Assembly: GCA_964507445.1 (NCBI GenBank)
Contig: CAZDQF010000001.1
Coordinates: forward strand, 1 to 64,000
Source: GCA-2683135 sp964507445
GTDB lineage: Bacteria > Planctomycetota > GCA-002687715
Length of the DNA: 64,000 nucleotides
Reading direction: 5' to 3'
Part shown: positions 45,136 through 54,371 of the stretch, piece after piece
Layout of the letters: every line of letters starts with the position of its first letter
How positions within the stretch are numbered: position 1 is the first letter of the stretch
Program-made: the position numbers and the translations under genes
Notes under the pieces: generated by a model
What the model saw: the letters and a program-made list of their open reading frames with translations, nothing else
Databases searched by the model: none
Told to the model about the DNA's origin: nothing

Positions 45136-46176
45136 TCAGACGGGCATGCGCTTGGCCACGAAGCTGCCGAGCTTGCTGGCGGCGAATCCCGGCAGGTGCA
45201 TGAAGAGCTTCTGGGCGAGGCGGTACTTCGGGTTGGCCGCGTTCACCTCAGGGATGTCCTGGCCCGCTCCGAGGATGTAGTGGTAGTGCAGCTCCTGCGG
45301 CTCGAAGCCCATGTTCTTCTTGAAGGAGAAGGCCCCCGTGTTCTTGCGGCTCCTGCCGAAGTCGAAGCGCTTGAGCTTGCGTTCGGCGGCGTACTCCATG
45401 TCGGCGACGTACATCAGGTTGTTGGCGGACAACCGGTTGGCCTCGTCGTAGGCGCCCGAGTAGTACGCCATGAGGGTGTCGTTCCAGATGAAGTTGACCA
45501 CCGCCGCCACGGGCTCCCCCGCGGCCCTCACGGTCAGCACGTTGAGGTCGTCCCCGAGCAGATCCGCCAGATGCCAGAACAGGCTCTTGGGGAAGATGGG
45601 CGAGCCGAGCTTCCGCTTGTTGAAGGCGAACATCCGATGGAACTCGTCCAGATCCAGCGGGGCGACGTCGGTGGTCAACTCACCACGCTTGCGCGCCTTG
45701 CGGACCTCTGCGCGGGCTTTCCTGGGGATCGTCCCGAGGACGTCCGCCGGGTCTTCCGGGAGCTCCTTCACGAAGGTGCAGTGCAGGCTCTTGGTGACCA
45801 GGTCGATCCCCGGCGGGGGCGTCAGGTGACGCAGCTCTACGTAGCCCGCCTTGGCGTCGTCCATGAGCCTCGTGGCGTGGTCGGTCAGGGCCGTCGTGGC
45901 CTCCGGGTCGTCCGACAGGATGCCCCCGTACACACCGAAGGGCACGGAGACCAGTGACCGCCCGAAGAACATGCTCCTGATGGTGACGAGCGGGACCACG
46001 CCCACCACGGCTTCGTCACGTCGCGCCACCAGGTAGCGGCACTCGTGATCGAAGGTGCTCTTGACCGCGTCCCGCCACACCAGGGAGTGGAACAGCGTGG
46101 CCGCAGGGTGGGCGGCCACGTACGCGTCCCACAGAGGCTCGGTCGTCGGCGAGAGCTCGAGGGTCTCCGTGCTCAA
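45136..46176 (-). CDS. FemAB-like GNAT-fold acyl/aminoacyl transferase
   Basis: 346 residues. TTG start at 46176 overlaps the stop of the preceding glycosyltransferase (TTGA), with AGGA eight bases upstream. FemAB-like features: TLFHSLVWRDAVKSTFDH at the N-terminus, RKARAEVRKARKRGE in the middle, NFIWNDTLMAYYSGAYDEANR and FDFGRSRKNTGAFSFKKNMGF near the C-terminus. This group accompanies exopolysaccharide and protein-sorting gene sets in many Gram-negative bacteria. Here it ends a run of two GT2 genes, fitting modification of a surface glycan or lipid. Substrate unknown. Confidence 0.85.
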   Translation of the reverse strand: MSTETLELSPTTEPLWDAYVAAHPAATLFHSLVWRDAVKSTFDHECRYLVARRDEAVVGVVPLVTIRSMFFGRSLVSVPFGVYGGILSDDPEATTALTDHATRLMDDAKAGYVELRHLTPPPGIDLVTKSLHCTFVKELPEDPADVLGTIPRKARAEVRKARKRGELTTDVAPLDLDEFHRMFAFNKRKLGSPIFPKSLFWHLADLLGDDLNVLTVRAAGEPVAAVVNFIWNDTLMAYYSGAYDEANRLSANNLMYVADMEYAAERKLKRFDFGRSRKNTGAFSFKKNMGFEPQELHYHYILGAGQDIPEVNAANPKYRLAQKLFMHLPGFAASKLGSFVAKRMPV

Positions 46177-47153
46177 GAACGGTCCTCTTCTTCGTCGTCA
46201 TCGGACTCGATGATCCGGTCGATGTGGTAGTCCCGGAGGTCGCGACCGTGGGTGAAGATGATGATCTCCCCGATGAGCCCGATGCTGGCCACGATGATGC
46301 CGAGGACCACCAGGAACACGCCGAGGATGAGCATGGGTCTGCCTACGAGGCTCTCGTCGAACGCCAATTTCAGGTACGCCAGCCACAGGCAGATGACGAG
46401 CCCGACGGAGAGGAACCCGAACCCCACCAGTCCGAAGAACCGGAGCGGTTTGCGGGTGAACTTGATGAGGAAGAACAGGGCCAGGATGTCCAGGAACCGA
46501 CGGACGTAGAGCCCCGGTCGCAGCACCGTGCTCGGTCCCTCTTCGCGGATGTGCCGCATGGGGATTTCTTCGACACGGAAACCCTTGTGGATGGCGAAGA
46601 TGGCGATGAACCGGAACAGGTCTCCGTGGAAGTGGAGCCCCTCCACCACGTCTCGGCGGAAGGCCCGGAACGAGGTGTTCAGGTCGTGCAGCCTGACCTT
46701 GGTCAGCCAACGGGTGTAGGCGTTGAACATCCAGGAGTTCAGGCGGGCCATGACGCTGTCGACGCGAGGGTGACGGCGGACGGTGACGAAGTCGGTGCCG
46801 CCATCGAGCCTCTGGACCGTGGTCCGCAGGCTCTCTCGCTCCACTTGCAGGTACCAGGTGGACGTGACCACGTACCTGCCCTTGGCCAGGTCAACCGCCG
46901 TGTCCAGGGCGACGGATTCGCCGAAGCAGCGTCGGAATCGGATGATCCGGATGGCGCTCCAGTCTCCCCTCAGCTCGTCCGCGACCTCGAAGAACTCGTT
47001 GCCCACGCCGTCGTCGACCACGAGCACCTCGTATGAGCGCCCGAGGGCGTCGAGCTCTTCCCGCCACACCTGCATCATCTCTCGGAACAGGTCGGTGTCC
47101 GGGGTCTCGTTGCTGGCCAGGACGACCAGGGAGAGTTCGAGGTCGGCGCTCAT
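46173..47153 (-). CDS. Family 2 glycosyltransferase, membrane-anchored
   Basis: 326 residues from ATG 47153, which overlaps the previous stop (ATGA). LSLVVLASNETPDT, VLVVDDGVGNEFFE and RLHDLNTSFRAFRRDVVEG resemble polyprenyl-phosphate glycosyltransferases (DPM1/GtrB group), though the usual DxD is not obvious (VTSTWYLQ at that site). Two C-terminal membrane segments: FGLVGFGFLSVGLVICLWLAYL and MLILGVFLVVLGIIVASIGLIG, ending in a Asp/Glu-rich tail. It lies between a second GT2 and a FemAB-like gene; the three probably form an operon. Confidence 0.85.
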   Translation of the reverse strand: MSADLELSLVVLASNETPDTDLFREMMQVWREELDALGRSYEVLVVDDGVGNEFFEVADELRGDWSAIRIIRFRRCFGESVALDTAVDLAKGRYVVTSTWYLQVERESLRTTVQRLDGGTDFVTVRRHPRVDSVMARLNSWMFNAYTRWLTKVRLHDLNTSFRAFRRDVVEGLHFHGDLFRFIAIFAIHKGFRVEEIPMRHIREEGPSTVLRPGLYVRRFLDILALFFLIKFTRKPLRFFGLVGFGFLSVGLVICLWLAYLKLAFDESLVGRPMLILGVFLVVLGIIVASIGLIGEIIIFTHGRDLRDYHIDRIIESDDDEEEDRS

Positions 47154-48091
47154 CCACTGACCTCCACGGTGGCGGCCCGGGCGACATCGGATCGTCCTCT
47201 CCCCTGCACCCGTACGATCAGGTCCGCGAGCAGGCCGATGAAGAGGAAGTAGAGGAAGCAGCAGAAGAACAGGACGATCACCGCGGGGAGGATGATCGAC
47301 CCCGCGCCCCAGTTGACCCCCAGGTTCCACGCCCAGATGCTCCCGGTGAACGCTGTGAGGACGAGGAAGAAGAGGCTGAGCAGGCCGAAGTAGTGCAGGG
47401 GACGATCTGCGAAAGTCACGATCATCTTGATGACGACGAGATCGACCAGCACCTTGAAGATCCGGTCCAGTCCGTACTTGCTCTGTCCGAGGGTCCGCGG
47501 TCGGTGATTGACCACGATCTCGGTTACGCGAGCGCCGGCGCTGGCGCAGAGGGCCGGTAGGAACCGGTGCATGTCGGAGTAGAGGTGAAGGGGCTTCACG
47601 ACGGAGGCGCGGTAGGCCTTCAACGTGCAGCCGTAGTCGTGAATGCGAACGCCGGTGACCCATCCGATGAGTCGGTTGGCCATCATGGACGGGAGGGTCC
47701 GGGTGATGGCCCGGTCCTGGCGGTTCTTCCTCCAGCCCGATACGAGGTCGTAGCCTCCGTCCAGCTTCGCCAGGAGGAGCGGGATGTCCGCCGGGTCGTT
47801 CTGGAGGTCCGCGTCCATGAAGACGATGACGTCTCCGGTGGCCTGGTCCAGACCCGCGGCCATGGCGGACGTCTGCCCGGTGTTGGCGCGGAGGGCGAGG
47901 ACCCGGAAGTGGGCCCGCTTGAGCGCCTCCTCGCCCATGATCCGAAGCGAGTCATCCGTGCTCCCATCGTCGACCATGAGGACCTCGACGGCCCCCCCGA
48001 AGTCGGCGATGAACGCGTCCAGGGAATCGAAGAGAGGCGCGAGGCAGAGCTCTTCGTTGAACACCGGAATGACGATCGAGATCTTGGGCAC
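47150..48091 (-). CDS. Polyprenyl-phosphate glycosyltransferase (GT2, GtrB/DPM1-like)
   Basis: 313 residues from GTG 48091 (GAGGG upstream); the open frame extends further but without family similarity. ISIVIPVFNEELCLAPL, MVDDGSTDDSL, LRANTGQTSAMAAGLDQATGD and VFMDADLQNDPADI with the D-x-D metal site, then YGCTLKAYRA. Two C-terminal membrane segments: YFGLLSLFFLVLTAFTGSIW and LPAVIVLFFCCFLYFLFIGLL. It probably charges a polyprenyl phosphate with a sugar. First gene of a three-gene operon with overlapping stops and starts. Confidence 0.9.
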   Translation of the reverse strand: MPKISIVIPVFNEELCLAPLFDSLDAFIADFGGAVEVLMVDDGSTDDSLRIMGEEALKRAHFRVLALRANTGQTSAMAAGLDQATGDVIVFMDADLQNDPADIPLLLAKLDGGYDLVSGWRKNRQDRAITRTLPSMMANRLIGWVTGVRIHDYGCTLKAYRASVVKPLHLYSDMHRFLPALCASAGARVTEIVVNHRPRTLGQSKYGLDRIFKVLVDLVVIKMIVTFADRPLHYFGLLSLFFLVLTAFTGSIWAWNLGVNWGAGSIILPAVIVLFFCCFLYFLFIGLLADLIVRVQGRGRSDVARAATVEVSG

Positions 48092-48407
48092 GGGACCCTC
48101 GATGCCTGATTCACGTGACGGGTCAGGGGCAACGGTTCCAACCGGTTGCCCTGTCGCCACATCGGACGAATGGCGTCGGCGTCTTGACCGCGGTTGGGGG
48201 CGGAGTCTGGCACGGGGCGTCGGAGGACTCAAGCCTCAGCCGCGTGGAGGTCCCTGCTTGCCGGGTCGAGCGCGGGTCAGTTACAATGGCACTCGGGCGG
48301 AGACTGTCCCAAGTTCAGACGATAGACTCGGTTAGAGCGGTATCATGGACGCGGCTTGTGGGGCGGTTGCCGCATGATGTCTCAATGCCACGCTGGAGCA
48401 CCCGCGG
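48092..48407. promoter_or_regulatory. Divergent intergenic region
   Basis: 316 bases between divergent genes, no gene seen. A near-palindrome at 48129-48150 (GGCAACGGTT / AACCGGTTGCC, one bulged C) lies about 40 bases upstream of the GT2 start and may be an operator or hairpin. TATCAT at 48341-48346 is a possible -10 box for the rightward gene, but no good -35 is at the right distance. Confidence 0.4.
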
Positions 48408-49460
48408 GTGACGTCGATCCTCTTATTGCACGCAGACGGGGAAGACCAGGCTGCGCTGTCCGCTTACCTGAGCAAGGTCGGATATCACGTGCAGGGGGCG
48501 TCCACCCTCAGCGAGCTGCGCTCTGCCGTGGAGGGAGGGGCTCATGGAGATGAGGCGCTCCTCATCCTCATCCAGGAGATGGTGCTCCCCGAGCCCGCCG
48601 ATCTCGAGTTCCTGAACCCGTACCCGTTGCTCATCCTCGGCCGTCGCCAGCGACTGCAGCCAAGACCGGGTCTGATCCGTCTCGACGACCCGTACTACCT
48701 GGCGGAGGTCGCGTCGACGCTCGCAAAGTTGGAAGAGGCGCCTCGCCATGTCACGGAGGAGTTGGCGCCGAGCGCCGATGGACCGGTTCGTCAACGAGCG
48801 CCGGACCAGGGGGTCTTGCTCCGCGGCATCGCCCACGCCCTCAACAACCCTCTGGCCGCGGCCTCCGGTTGGCTTCAGCTGCTGGCGGTGGACCTCGGCG
48901 AAGGGGATTCGCGAACCCGAGCGTTGAATCAGGTGCGAGGCGAGCTCCAGAGACTGGAGCGCCTGTTGCAGGCGTTGGGTTTGATCGGCGGTCGGCCGAG
49001 CAATCTGCAGGCGCCGATCGACATGGAGGCCACCGTGGAGACGCGGGTCAAGGCCCTGGAGCGGGAGGGCCTGGCGGTCACGTTCGACGTCGCCGGTCCC
49101 CTGCCCCGTATCGTCGGCGATCCCGCCGAGATGGCCTTGATGCTCGATCTGGTCCTGGGGTCGTTCGTTGAAGAGCGGGGCCGCGTTCAGGTCCTCGCCG
49201 TCCGTCTGGCCCGCGTCGGCCCTGCCATCGAGTTTGTCATCGAGGAGGACAGCGGAGCCATGCCGGACGACTGCGACCCGGCAGACCTGGGTTCCCTGCT
49301 CCGGCATTGCCGTCACAGCCGCGCCATCGGGATCGCGTTGGCGGCAGATCTGGTGCAGCGTCGACTGAAGGGCGAGATCGCCATCGCGGGACTGCCGGAG
49401 GGAGGCACCAGGCTCAGCATGACCATGCCCGCCGCTGGCCAGAGAGAGACCACGGCATGA
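48408..49460 (+). CDS. Pseudo-receiver / degenerate histidine kinase protein
   Basis: 350 residues from GTG 48408. The first 110 residues have receiver-like strands (SILLLHADGEDQAAL, GYHVQGASTLSELRSA) but lack the phosphoacceptor Asp (LILIQEM at that site). An H-box follows: LLRGIAHALNNPLAAASGWLQLL with His near residue 144. The catalytic domain is weak: no clear N-box Asn (LMLDLVLGSFVEE) and FVIEEDSGAMPDD instead of DNGxG, then AIGIALAADLVQRRLKGEI. Kinase activity is doubtful. Its stop overlaps the GGDEF gene start (ATGA), so the two form a unit. Confidence 0.75.
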   Translation: MTSILLLHADGEDQAALSAYLSKVGYHVQGASTLSELRSAVEGGAHGDEALLILIQEMVLPEPADLEFLNPYPLLILGRRQRLQPRPGLIRLDDPYYLAEVASTLAKLEEAPRHVTEELAPSADGPVRQRAPDQGVLLRGIAHALNNPLAAASGWLQLLAVDLGEGDSRTRALNQVRGELQRLERLLQALGLIGGRPSNLQAPIDMEATVETRVKALEREGLAVTFDVAGPLPRIVGDPAEMALMLDLVLGSFVEERGRVQVLAVRLARVGPAIEFVIEEDSGAMPDDCDPADLGSLLRHCRHSRAIGIALAADLVQRRLKGEIAIAGLPEGGTRLSMTMPAAGQRETTA

Positions 49461-50947
49461 GCGTCTCGCCGGTGGTCGTCGTTCTGACCGATGGAGAGGC
49501 GAACCTCGCGCACTTCATGGATCTCCTTCGCGACCGCGGGTACCGCGTCCTGGCCACGGCTCGACCGTACGAGGCCGTGTTGTTCGTAGCGCGCAACGAG
49601 GTGGACACGGTGCTCGTGCGAGCGTCGTTGCTGCCCGGGTCTCCCGAGGAGTTTCTCGGCAAACTTCGGGAGTTCAAGCCGGCGCCCTTTGTCGTGGTGG
49701 CCGGGGCTACGGAGGCCGTTCCCGCTGACGACTCTCCCCTGGTGGATCTCTGGTTGACGGAGCCCTACCGCTTCTCATCGCTCCTCGAAGCCATGGAGTA
49801 CGGCCAGGAACGGGACGCGGTCGGCGCCGGGGCCTCCGCCTCCGCCGCACCAGCCGAACCCTCCGTTGAGTCCGCGGGCGGGGTGACGGAGGGGCGGTTG
49901 TTGACGGCGGCGCCGCGGCTGATCGCGTGCAGCCGCTTGCTCTCGGAGCTGGAGCGGGACAAGGACCGACTCCTGAGCAATGCCCTGGAGATGTTCCTGG
50001 AGCTGGCCGGAGCGGAGCGTGGCTCCATCATGCTGAAGTCCACCAAGGGTGACGCCCTCGAGGTGGTTCGGCGGTCGGGCTTTCCTGAAGATCTCGGCCC
50101 CTTGGAGCCGGTGACCCTGGGGGAATCGCTGGCGGGCGAGGTCGCGCTCACGGGCCGGCCGTTGCTCGTCGAGGACGTGGACCCCCCCACCCGTGACCAG
50201 TACCAGGGGCAGTCCTTCATGATCGTGCCGTTGATGGATCGCAAGAAGATCATCGGCGTGGTCAACCTCACGGATCGGCGTGCCGGAGAGGCCTTCTCTC
50301 AGGATGACCTGGACGTGGTGTCCATGTTGGCCAATCAGGTCGCGGTCAACCTGATCAACGCGGAGAAGTGGGACGACCTGCACCGCATGGCGGTCGTGGA
50401 CCCGCTGACCGGGCTCTACAACCGGCGGTTCTTCGATCGGCAGATCATCGTGGAGTTGGAGCGCGCGCGACGGTACGACCGACAACTGACGCTGGCCTTG
50501 ATCGACATCGACAACTTCAAGGTGATCAACGACCGTAACGGTTACGCGACTGGTGACGCTGTGATCTGCAGCGTGGCGGAGGCCATCCAGAACAACTTTC
50601 GAGAGGTGGACGTGGTCACCCGGTGGGGTGGAGATGAGTTCGCCGTCATCTTGCCGGAGACCGGTCGTCCCATGGCCTCGCGGCTCGAGGGCGGAGACTC
50701 CGCCCATTATGTCGAGCGGGTGCGGAAGGCCGTGGAGGCGACGGACTTCGCCGCGCAGATCCCCTCCTTGACCACCCGCATCACGGTCTCCGGTGGCGTC
50801 GCCACCTACCCCGTGGATGCCAGCGATGACAAGGCGTTGTTCGTGGTCGCCAATCAGGCGCTGGTGCGCGCCAAGCGTGCGGGCAATAATCGGGTCTGCG
50901 TGGCCGGTGACGAGGGGTCCTCGGCCGTCACGGACGCGGTCACTTGA
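49457..50947 (+). CDS. Diguanylate cyclase with pseudo-receiver and GAF domain
   Basis: 496 residues from ATG 49457 overlapping the previous stop. Residues 1-110: receiver-like fold without a phosphoacceptor Asp (TVLVRASLLPGSP). A GAF domain spans about 165-310 (ALEMFLELAGAERGSIMLK, SFMIVPLMDRKKIIGVVNLTD). GGDEF domain about 310-480: VVDPLTGLYNRRFFD, ALIDIDNFKVINDRNGYATGD and RWGGDEFAVILPETG; the intact GGDEF and an I-site REVD exactly five residues upstream predict c-di-GMP synthesis with product inhibition. Its end overlaps the convergent DUF4340 gene by eight bases. Confidence 0.92.
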   Translation: MSVSPVVVVLTDGEANLAHFMDLLRDRGYRVLATARPYEAVLFVARNEVDTVLVRASLLPGSPEEFLGKLREFKPAPFVVVAGATEAVPADDSPLVDLWLTEPYRFSSLLEAMEYGQERDAVGAGASASAAPAEPSVESAGGVTEGRLLTAAPRLIACSRLLSELERDKDRLLSNALEMFLELAGAERGSIMLKSTKGDALEVVRRSGFPEDLGPLEPVTLGESLAGEVALTGRPLLVEDVDPPTRDQYQGQSFMIVPLMDRKKIIGVVNLTDRRAGEAFSQDDLDVVSMLANQVAVNLINAEKWDDLHRMAVVDPLTGLYNRRFFDRQIIVELERARRYDRQLTLALIDIDNFKVINDRNGYATGDAVICSVAEAIQNNFREVDVVTRWGGDEFAVILPETGRPMASRLEGGDSAHYVERVRKAVEATDFAAQIPSLTTRITVSGGVATYPVDASDDKALFVVANQALVRAKRAGNNRVCVAGDEGSSAVTDAVT

Positions 50948-52787
50948 CCTTCTCGGACACCAGGATGTCGGTGAACACCGGCAGGTTGATGGGGTCCATC
51001 AGAAACACGAGCCCCAGGACGCCGTCCTTCAACCGGGCGAAGTAGCTGCCGTCGGCGCGGCGCTTGCCGAGGATCAACTCCTTCCACGTGCCCTCACCTC
51101 CGGCAGGGATCGATTTGACCGATGCGTCGGCGGGCTCGAACCAGCGGAAGGTCATGAAGGGGGCGTCGAAGCCCATGGACGGTTCGGGCTGATCGCCCAG
51201 CCACTCAACCACCGGGACCCCGGCGGTCATGTTCTCCAGGAGTCTGGTCTGATTGACTGCCCCCAGTCGTCCCGCGCCTCCTTCATCGCTGCGGGTCAGC
51301 ACCAGCTGCTCCTGGTCGCCGGGGATTCGGCCTAGGTAGGCGACGCTGCGTCCGTCGGCCATGCTCAGCTCGATCCGCCCGAGCTTGAAGTACGCGTCGG
51401 TGCACTTGGCGCGGCGCTCAAGCAGGGTCCAGTAGGGGGCCTGCAGGAACTCCACGGCGTCCCCGGCGATGAACCCGAGGCCCGGCTGCCCGACGACCTT
51501 GAACGGGCGCTCGTCACCGTCCGGTGGCCCGATGCGGATGCTCTGACGGGTCAGCGCCCTGGACCCGGGCGCCGCCAGCCCCAGCGCGATGGTGAACTCG
51601 GGTTCGAATGTCGGTTCGATGCTGTCGAACCTGAGGAAGGTCAGACCTCTCAGCTTGGAGAGGAACTCCCCTGCTTCCACCTCGTCGGCGAAATAGGTGA
51701 CCGTCGTCGGGGCCTGCTCGGCGACGGTCAGCTTGAACATCTGTTGATTGAAGCGCTGCAAGGTGAGGCCCCTGGACCGGGGGCGCTCGAGCTCGATGAT
51801 GCCGATGTGCGCCGAAGGGGCGCCGATCGGGCGACGGTCCCGGTACTCACCCCAGTGACGTCGCAGGAGCGGCATCAAGTCCGACGAGGCCAGCACCGCT
51901 GGGCTCTGCCCCGACACCCTCGCGGCGAGGCCTCCTCGCTGGTTGTCCGGGTCGAGGAGGATGACGTGTTCGGTCCCGTTGGTGTCCGTGACCGTCACCC
52001 GCCACGGCGACGGAGCGGGGACCACGGACTCGGGGGGTACGTCCCAGAGTCGTTTTCGGATGGCCATCCGAAGGACGGCGTTACGTAGCTGGTCGCAGCG
52101 CTCGGTATCCGCCGGCACACCGGCCAGGGGGGATTTGAGGAACCACCGGGAATGGCCCCGCTCGATCTCGAACTTGTTGACGCCTGCCTCTTCGACGCGG
52201 ATGGCGTTGACGTCCAGGTAGGCGAGACGGAGCAGCGCCTGGTCCGCGGCGTTCCGGCCGTCGATGGCCAGGCTCGAGAGCACCTCCTGTCCGATGGTGA
52301 AGGTGCCGTCTCGGACGTTGGTCCGGCACGCCAACTCCCCGGCGCCGATGCTGGCTCCGATGCGCAGGCGTCGCGGCTCCATGTCGGGGCCGCGCAGCTC
52401 GATCGAGAGCGCGGACGTGGGGTCCAGGCCGAGACCCGCGTCGTCTCCCGGGTCGGTGACCACTCGCAGAGGCTGCAGCGCCTGTAGGGCGTCCAGCAGG
52501 GTGTGGGCGACGCGCGCCTTGGCCCGGATCGGGCGGCCTTCTTCGAGGCTCCGGCAGCTGATCTCCCAGCCTTGTGCGTCGCGAACGAGCCTGGTCGTGT
52601 CTTGACTGCGTTTGCCGGAAGGGTCGGAGACGATGATCTCGTGGATGTCGTCCGCCGCGAAGTCGCCGAGCAGGGGCAGGCCCATCCACGGGCGCTCTTC
52701 TCCGGGACCGCCCTTCAGCACGAACAGGTAGACCGCCAGCAGCGATGACACCAGGACGATGAGCACGATGGTGGTCTTGATGTTCAT
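50940..52787 (-). CDS. DUF4340-type periplasmic protein of Gld-like ABC system
   Basis: 615 residues. N-terminal membrane anchor TTIVLIVLVSSLLAVYLFVL (about 5-25) followed by a long soluble part with several DUF4340-like modules (DIHEIIVSDPSGKRSQDTTRLVRDAQGWEIS, FKLTVAEQAPTTVTYF, YFKLGRIELSMADGRSVAYLG). Such genes follow GldG-type genes in many phyla. Starts three bases after the GldG-like stop. Role: extracytoplasmic component of an exporter of unknown substrate. Confidence 0.82.
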   Translation of the reverse strand: MNIKTTIVLIVLVSSLLAVYLFVLKGGPGEERPWMGLPLLGDFAADDIHEIIVSDPSGKRSQDTTRLVRDAQGWEISCRSLEEGRPIRAKARVAHTLLDALQALQPLRVVTDPGDDAGLGLDPTSALSIELRGPDMEPRRLRIGASIGAGELACRTNVRDGTFTIGQEVLSSLAIDGRNAADQALLRLAYLDVNAIRVEEAGVNKFEIERGHSRWFLKSPLAGVPADTERCDQLRNAVLRMAIRKRLWDVPPESVVPAPSPWRVTVTDTNGTEHVILLDPDNQRGGLAARVSGQSPAVLASSDLMPLLRRHWGEYRDRRPIGAPSAHIGIIELERPRSRGLTLQRFNQQMFKLTVAEQAPTTVTYFADEVEAGEFLSKLRGLTFLRFDSIEPTFEPEFTIALGLAAPGSRALTRQSIRIGPPDGDERPFKVVGQPGLGFIAGDAVEFLQAPYWTLLERRAKCTDAYFKLGRIELSMADGRSVAYLGRIPGDQEQLVLTRSDEGGAGRLGAVNQTRLLENMTAGVPVVEWLGDQPEPSMGFDAPFMTFRWFEPADASVKSIPAGGEGTWKELILGKRRADGSYFARLKDGVLGLVFLMDPINLPVFTDILVSEKVK

Positions 52788-52790
52788 GGC

Positions 52791-54371
52791 TCAACTCCGT
52801 CGGAGGTAGAACACGACCACCCCCGTGGCCATGGCCAGGAGCGGCATGATGATCACGGCGATCACGGTGAACGGGGCCTCCAGTTTTCGCGTGGCGATCC
52901 AGCGCTCCCTCCGCTCCGTGCGGGGTATGCTCCCGCCCCGGTCGCTCTCGGTGAGCCAATAGAGGGAGTTCAGCAGCAGGTCCCGGTTGCCGTAGAGCGA
53001 CCCGCCGAGCAGCGCTCTTGTCTGTAGCAGGTCCTCGGATCCGAAGATGACGATCCGGGCCTCCTCTCCGTTCGGCAGCAGCCTTCGGCCCGCGGCGGCG
53101 ATGCAGGCGTTGGCCGCGCTCTGGCGCCGCCCGGGGACGAACGCGAGCCGACCCTGAGCGTCGAAGCGGATGCCCTCGGATTGGGCGAAGGGGGACACAG
53201 CCATCAGAGGGAAGGCGCGGGGCTCGGTGCCGCCGGACGGTTGCAGGGTCAGGGGTCGGGAGATCCCCATGAACACCCGGACCCGTTTCTTGATGCCTCT
53301 GATGATCTCGTGCTCCCCGACGCACAGCTCGTCGCTCTCCAGGAAGCGCGCGGGCTGATGGGCCGGACGGTTGCGGGAGTCGTCCGCGATGGCCCGCTCC
53401 GGCAGGCTGATCCCGTAGGGCTCCAGCAGCGCGGAGAACTTCTCCGGAGACGCACAGGACGCGAACACGAGGACCCGCCCGCCGCGTCGTTCGTAGGCCA
53501 GGAGCTGGGTGACCGATTGTGGATCGAGCGCGGTCCGCGGTCCACCCAGGATGATGGCCTTGAGTCGGTCGGGGATGGCCGCGCTCAGGTCCACGGGGAC
53601 GGGTTCGAAGCCGTCGGCCTGGAGCATGCGGGCGACGGTCTCGTATCCCTCGGCGCCCGGTGCAAAACGGGATCGGAGTCCCTTGGCGACGCCCACGGGG
53701 ATGGTCTCCCCCGAGGTGATGGAACGGAGGGCCGCGACCAGCTCCTCTCGCACTCGCCAGGAACGCGGCGGCTGCGGAGCGACCGGCTGTTGACCGGCTC
53801 GGAGCATCCCCCATTGCATGTCCACCATCATCCGGCGGAGAGGGACCTCCAGTCGTCGCCCGGCGTGGCGGAGGATGACCTTGTTGAGGATCTCCTGAGG
53901 TTCGATCCCGAGGTCCCTGGCCGCTACCTCCACCTGCATCGCCTGGCGTTCCTGAAACGCCACCGTGAGTTGGACGTTGGGCGTGGCGCGAGCCCACTCC
54001 TGGAGCACCTGACGGATGCGCACCTGGGCCTCTTGCAGGATCGGGTAGTACTCCTGCATCAGGAGGTCACCGCGAACCCGACCCGATCCGTCCTTCACCC
54101 GCGCTTGCAGGTCGGCGTCGAAGCCCCAGCAGTACCAGATCTCCAAGGGTGCATCCGTGCTCCGGAGCAGCTTCTTGGCGAGGGGGTCCAGGGTGTAGCG
54201 CTGGTCGTGGGTCGTGTCGAAGCGGAGGTCGGTGCGGAACGAGAGCTGTCGAACCGCGGCGACGGTGCCGACCGCCAGGGCCGTGCCCAAGAGGCAGATG
54301 GCGAACACGTTCACGGCCACGCCGAAGCGATAGCCTCGGGTCAGGCCGCCCTGGTTGTCTCGCTGGCTCAT
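52791..54371 (-). CDS. GldG-like ABC transporter auxiliary protein
   Basis: 526 residues from ATG 54371, overlapping the permease stop by four bases. Membrane helix at about 15-38 (FGVAVNVFAICLLGTALAVGT), a large extracytoplasmic domain of the ABC_transp_aux type (LRFDTTHDQRYTLDPLAKKLL, APLEIWYCW, KAIILGGPRTALDPQSVTQLLAYERRGGRVLVFAS), and a C-terminal membrane helix (FTVIAVIIMPLLAMATGVVVFYL). GldG pairs with GldF/GldA in gliding bacteria, but homologues occur in non-gliders, so gliding is not implied. Confidence 0.85.
   Translation of the reverse strand: MSQRDNQGGLTRGYRFGVAVNVFAICLLGTALAVGTVAAVRQLSFRTDLRFDTTHDQRYTLDPLAKKLLRSTDAPLEIWYCWGFDADLQARVKDGSGRVRGDLLMQEYYPILQEAQVRIRQVLQEWARATPNVQLTVAFQERQAMQVEVAARDLGIEPQEILNKVILRHAGRRLEVPLRRMMVDMQWGMLRAGQQPVAPQPPRSWRVREELVAALRSITSGETIPVGVAKGLRSRFAPGAEGYETVARMLQADGFEPVPVDLSAAIPDRLKAIILGGPRTALDPQSVTQLLAYERRGGRVLVFASCASPEKFSALLEPYGISLPERAIADDSRNRPAHQPARFLESDELCVGEHEIIRGIKKRVRVFMGISRPLTLQPSGGTEPRAFPLMAVSPFAQSEGIRFDAQGRLAFVPGRRQSAANACIAAAGRRLLPNGEEARIVIFGSEDLLQTRALLGGSLYGNRDLLLNSLYWLTESDRGGSIPRTERRERWIATRKLEAPFTVIAVIIMPLLAMATGVVVFYLRRS

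Noticed and set aside
48200..48310. TGGCAC sequences as sigma54 promoters
   Set aside because: Two TGGCAC occur in the intergenic region but neither has the -12 TTGC element at the right distance.
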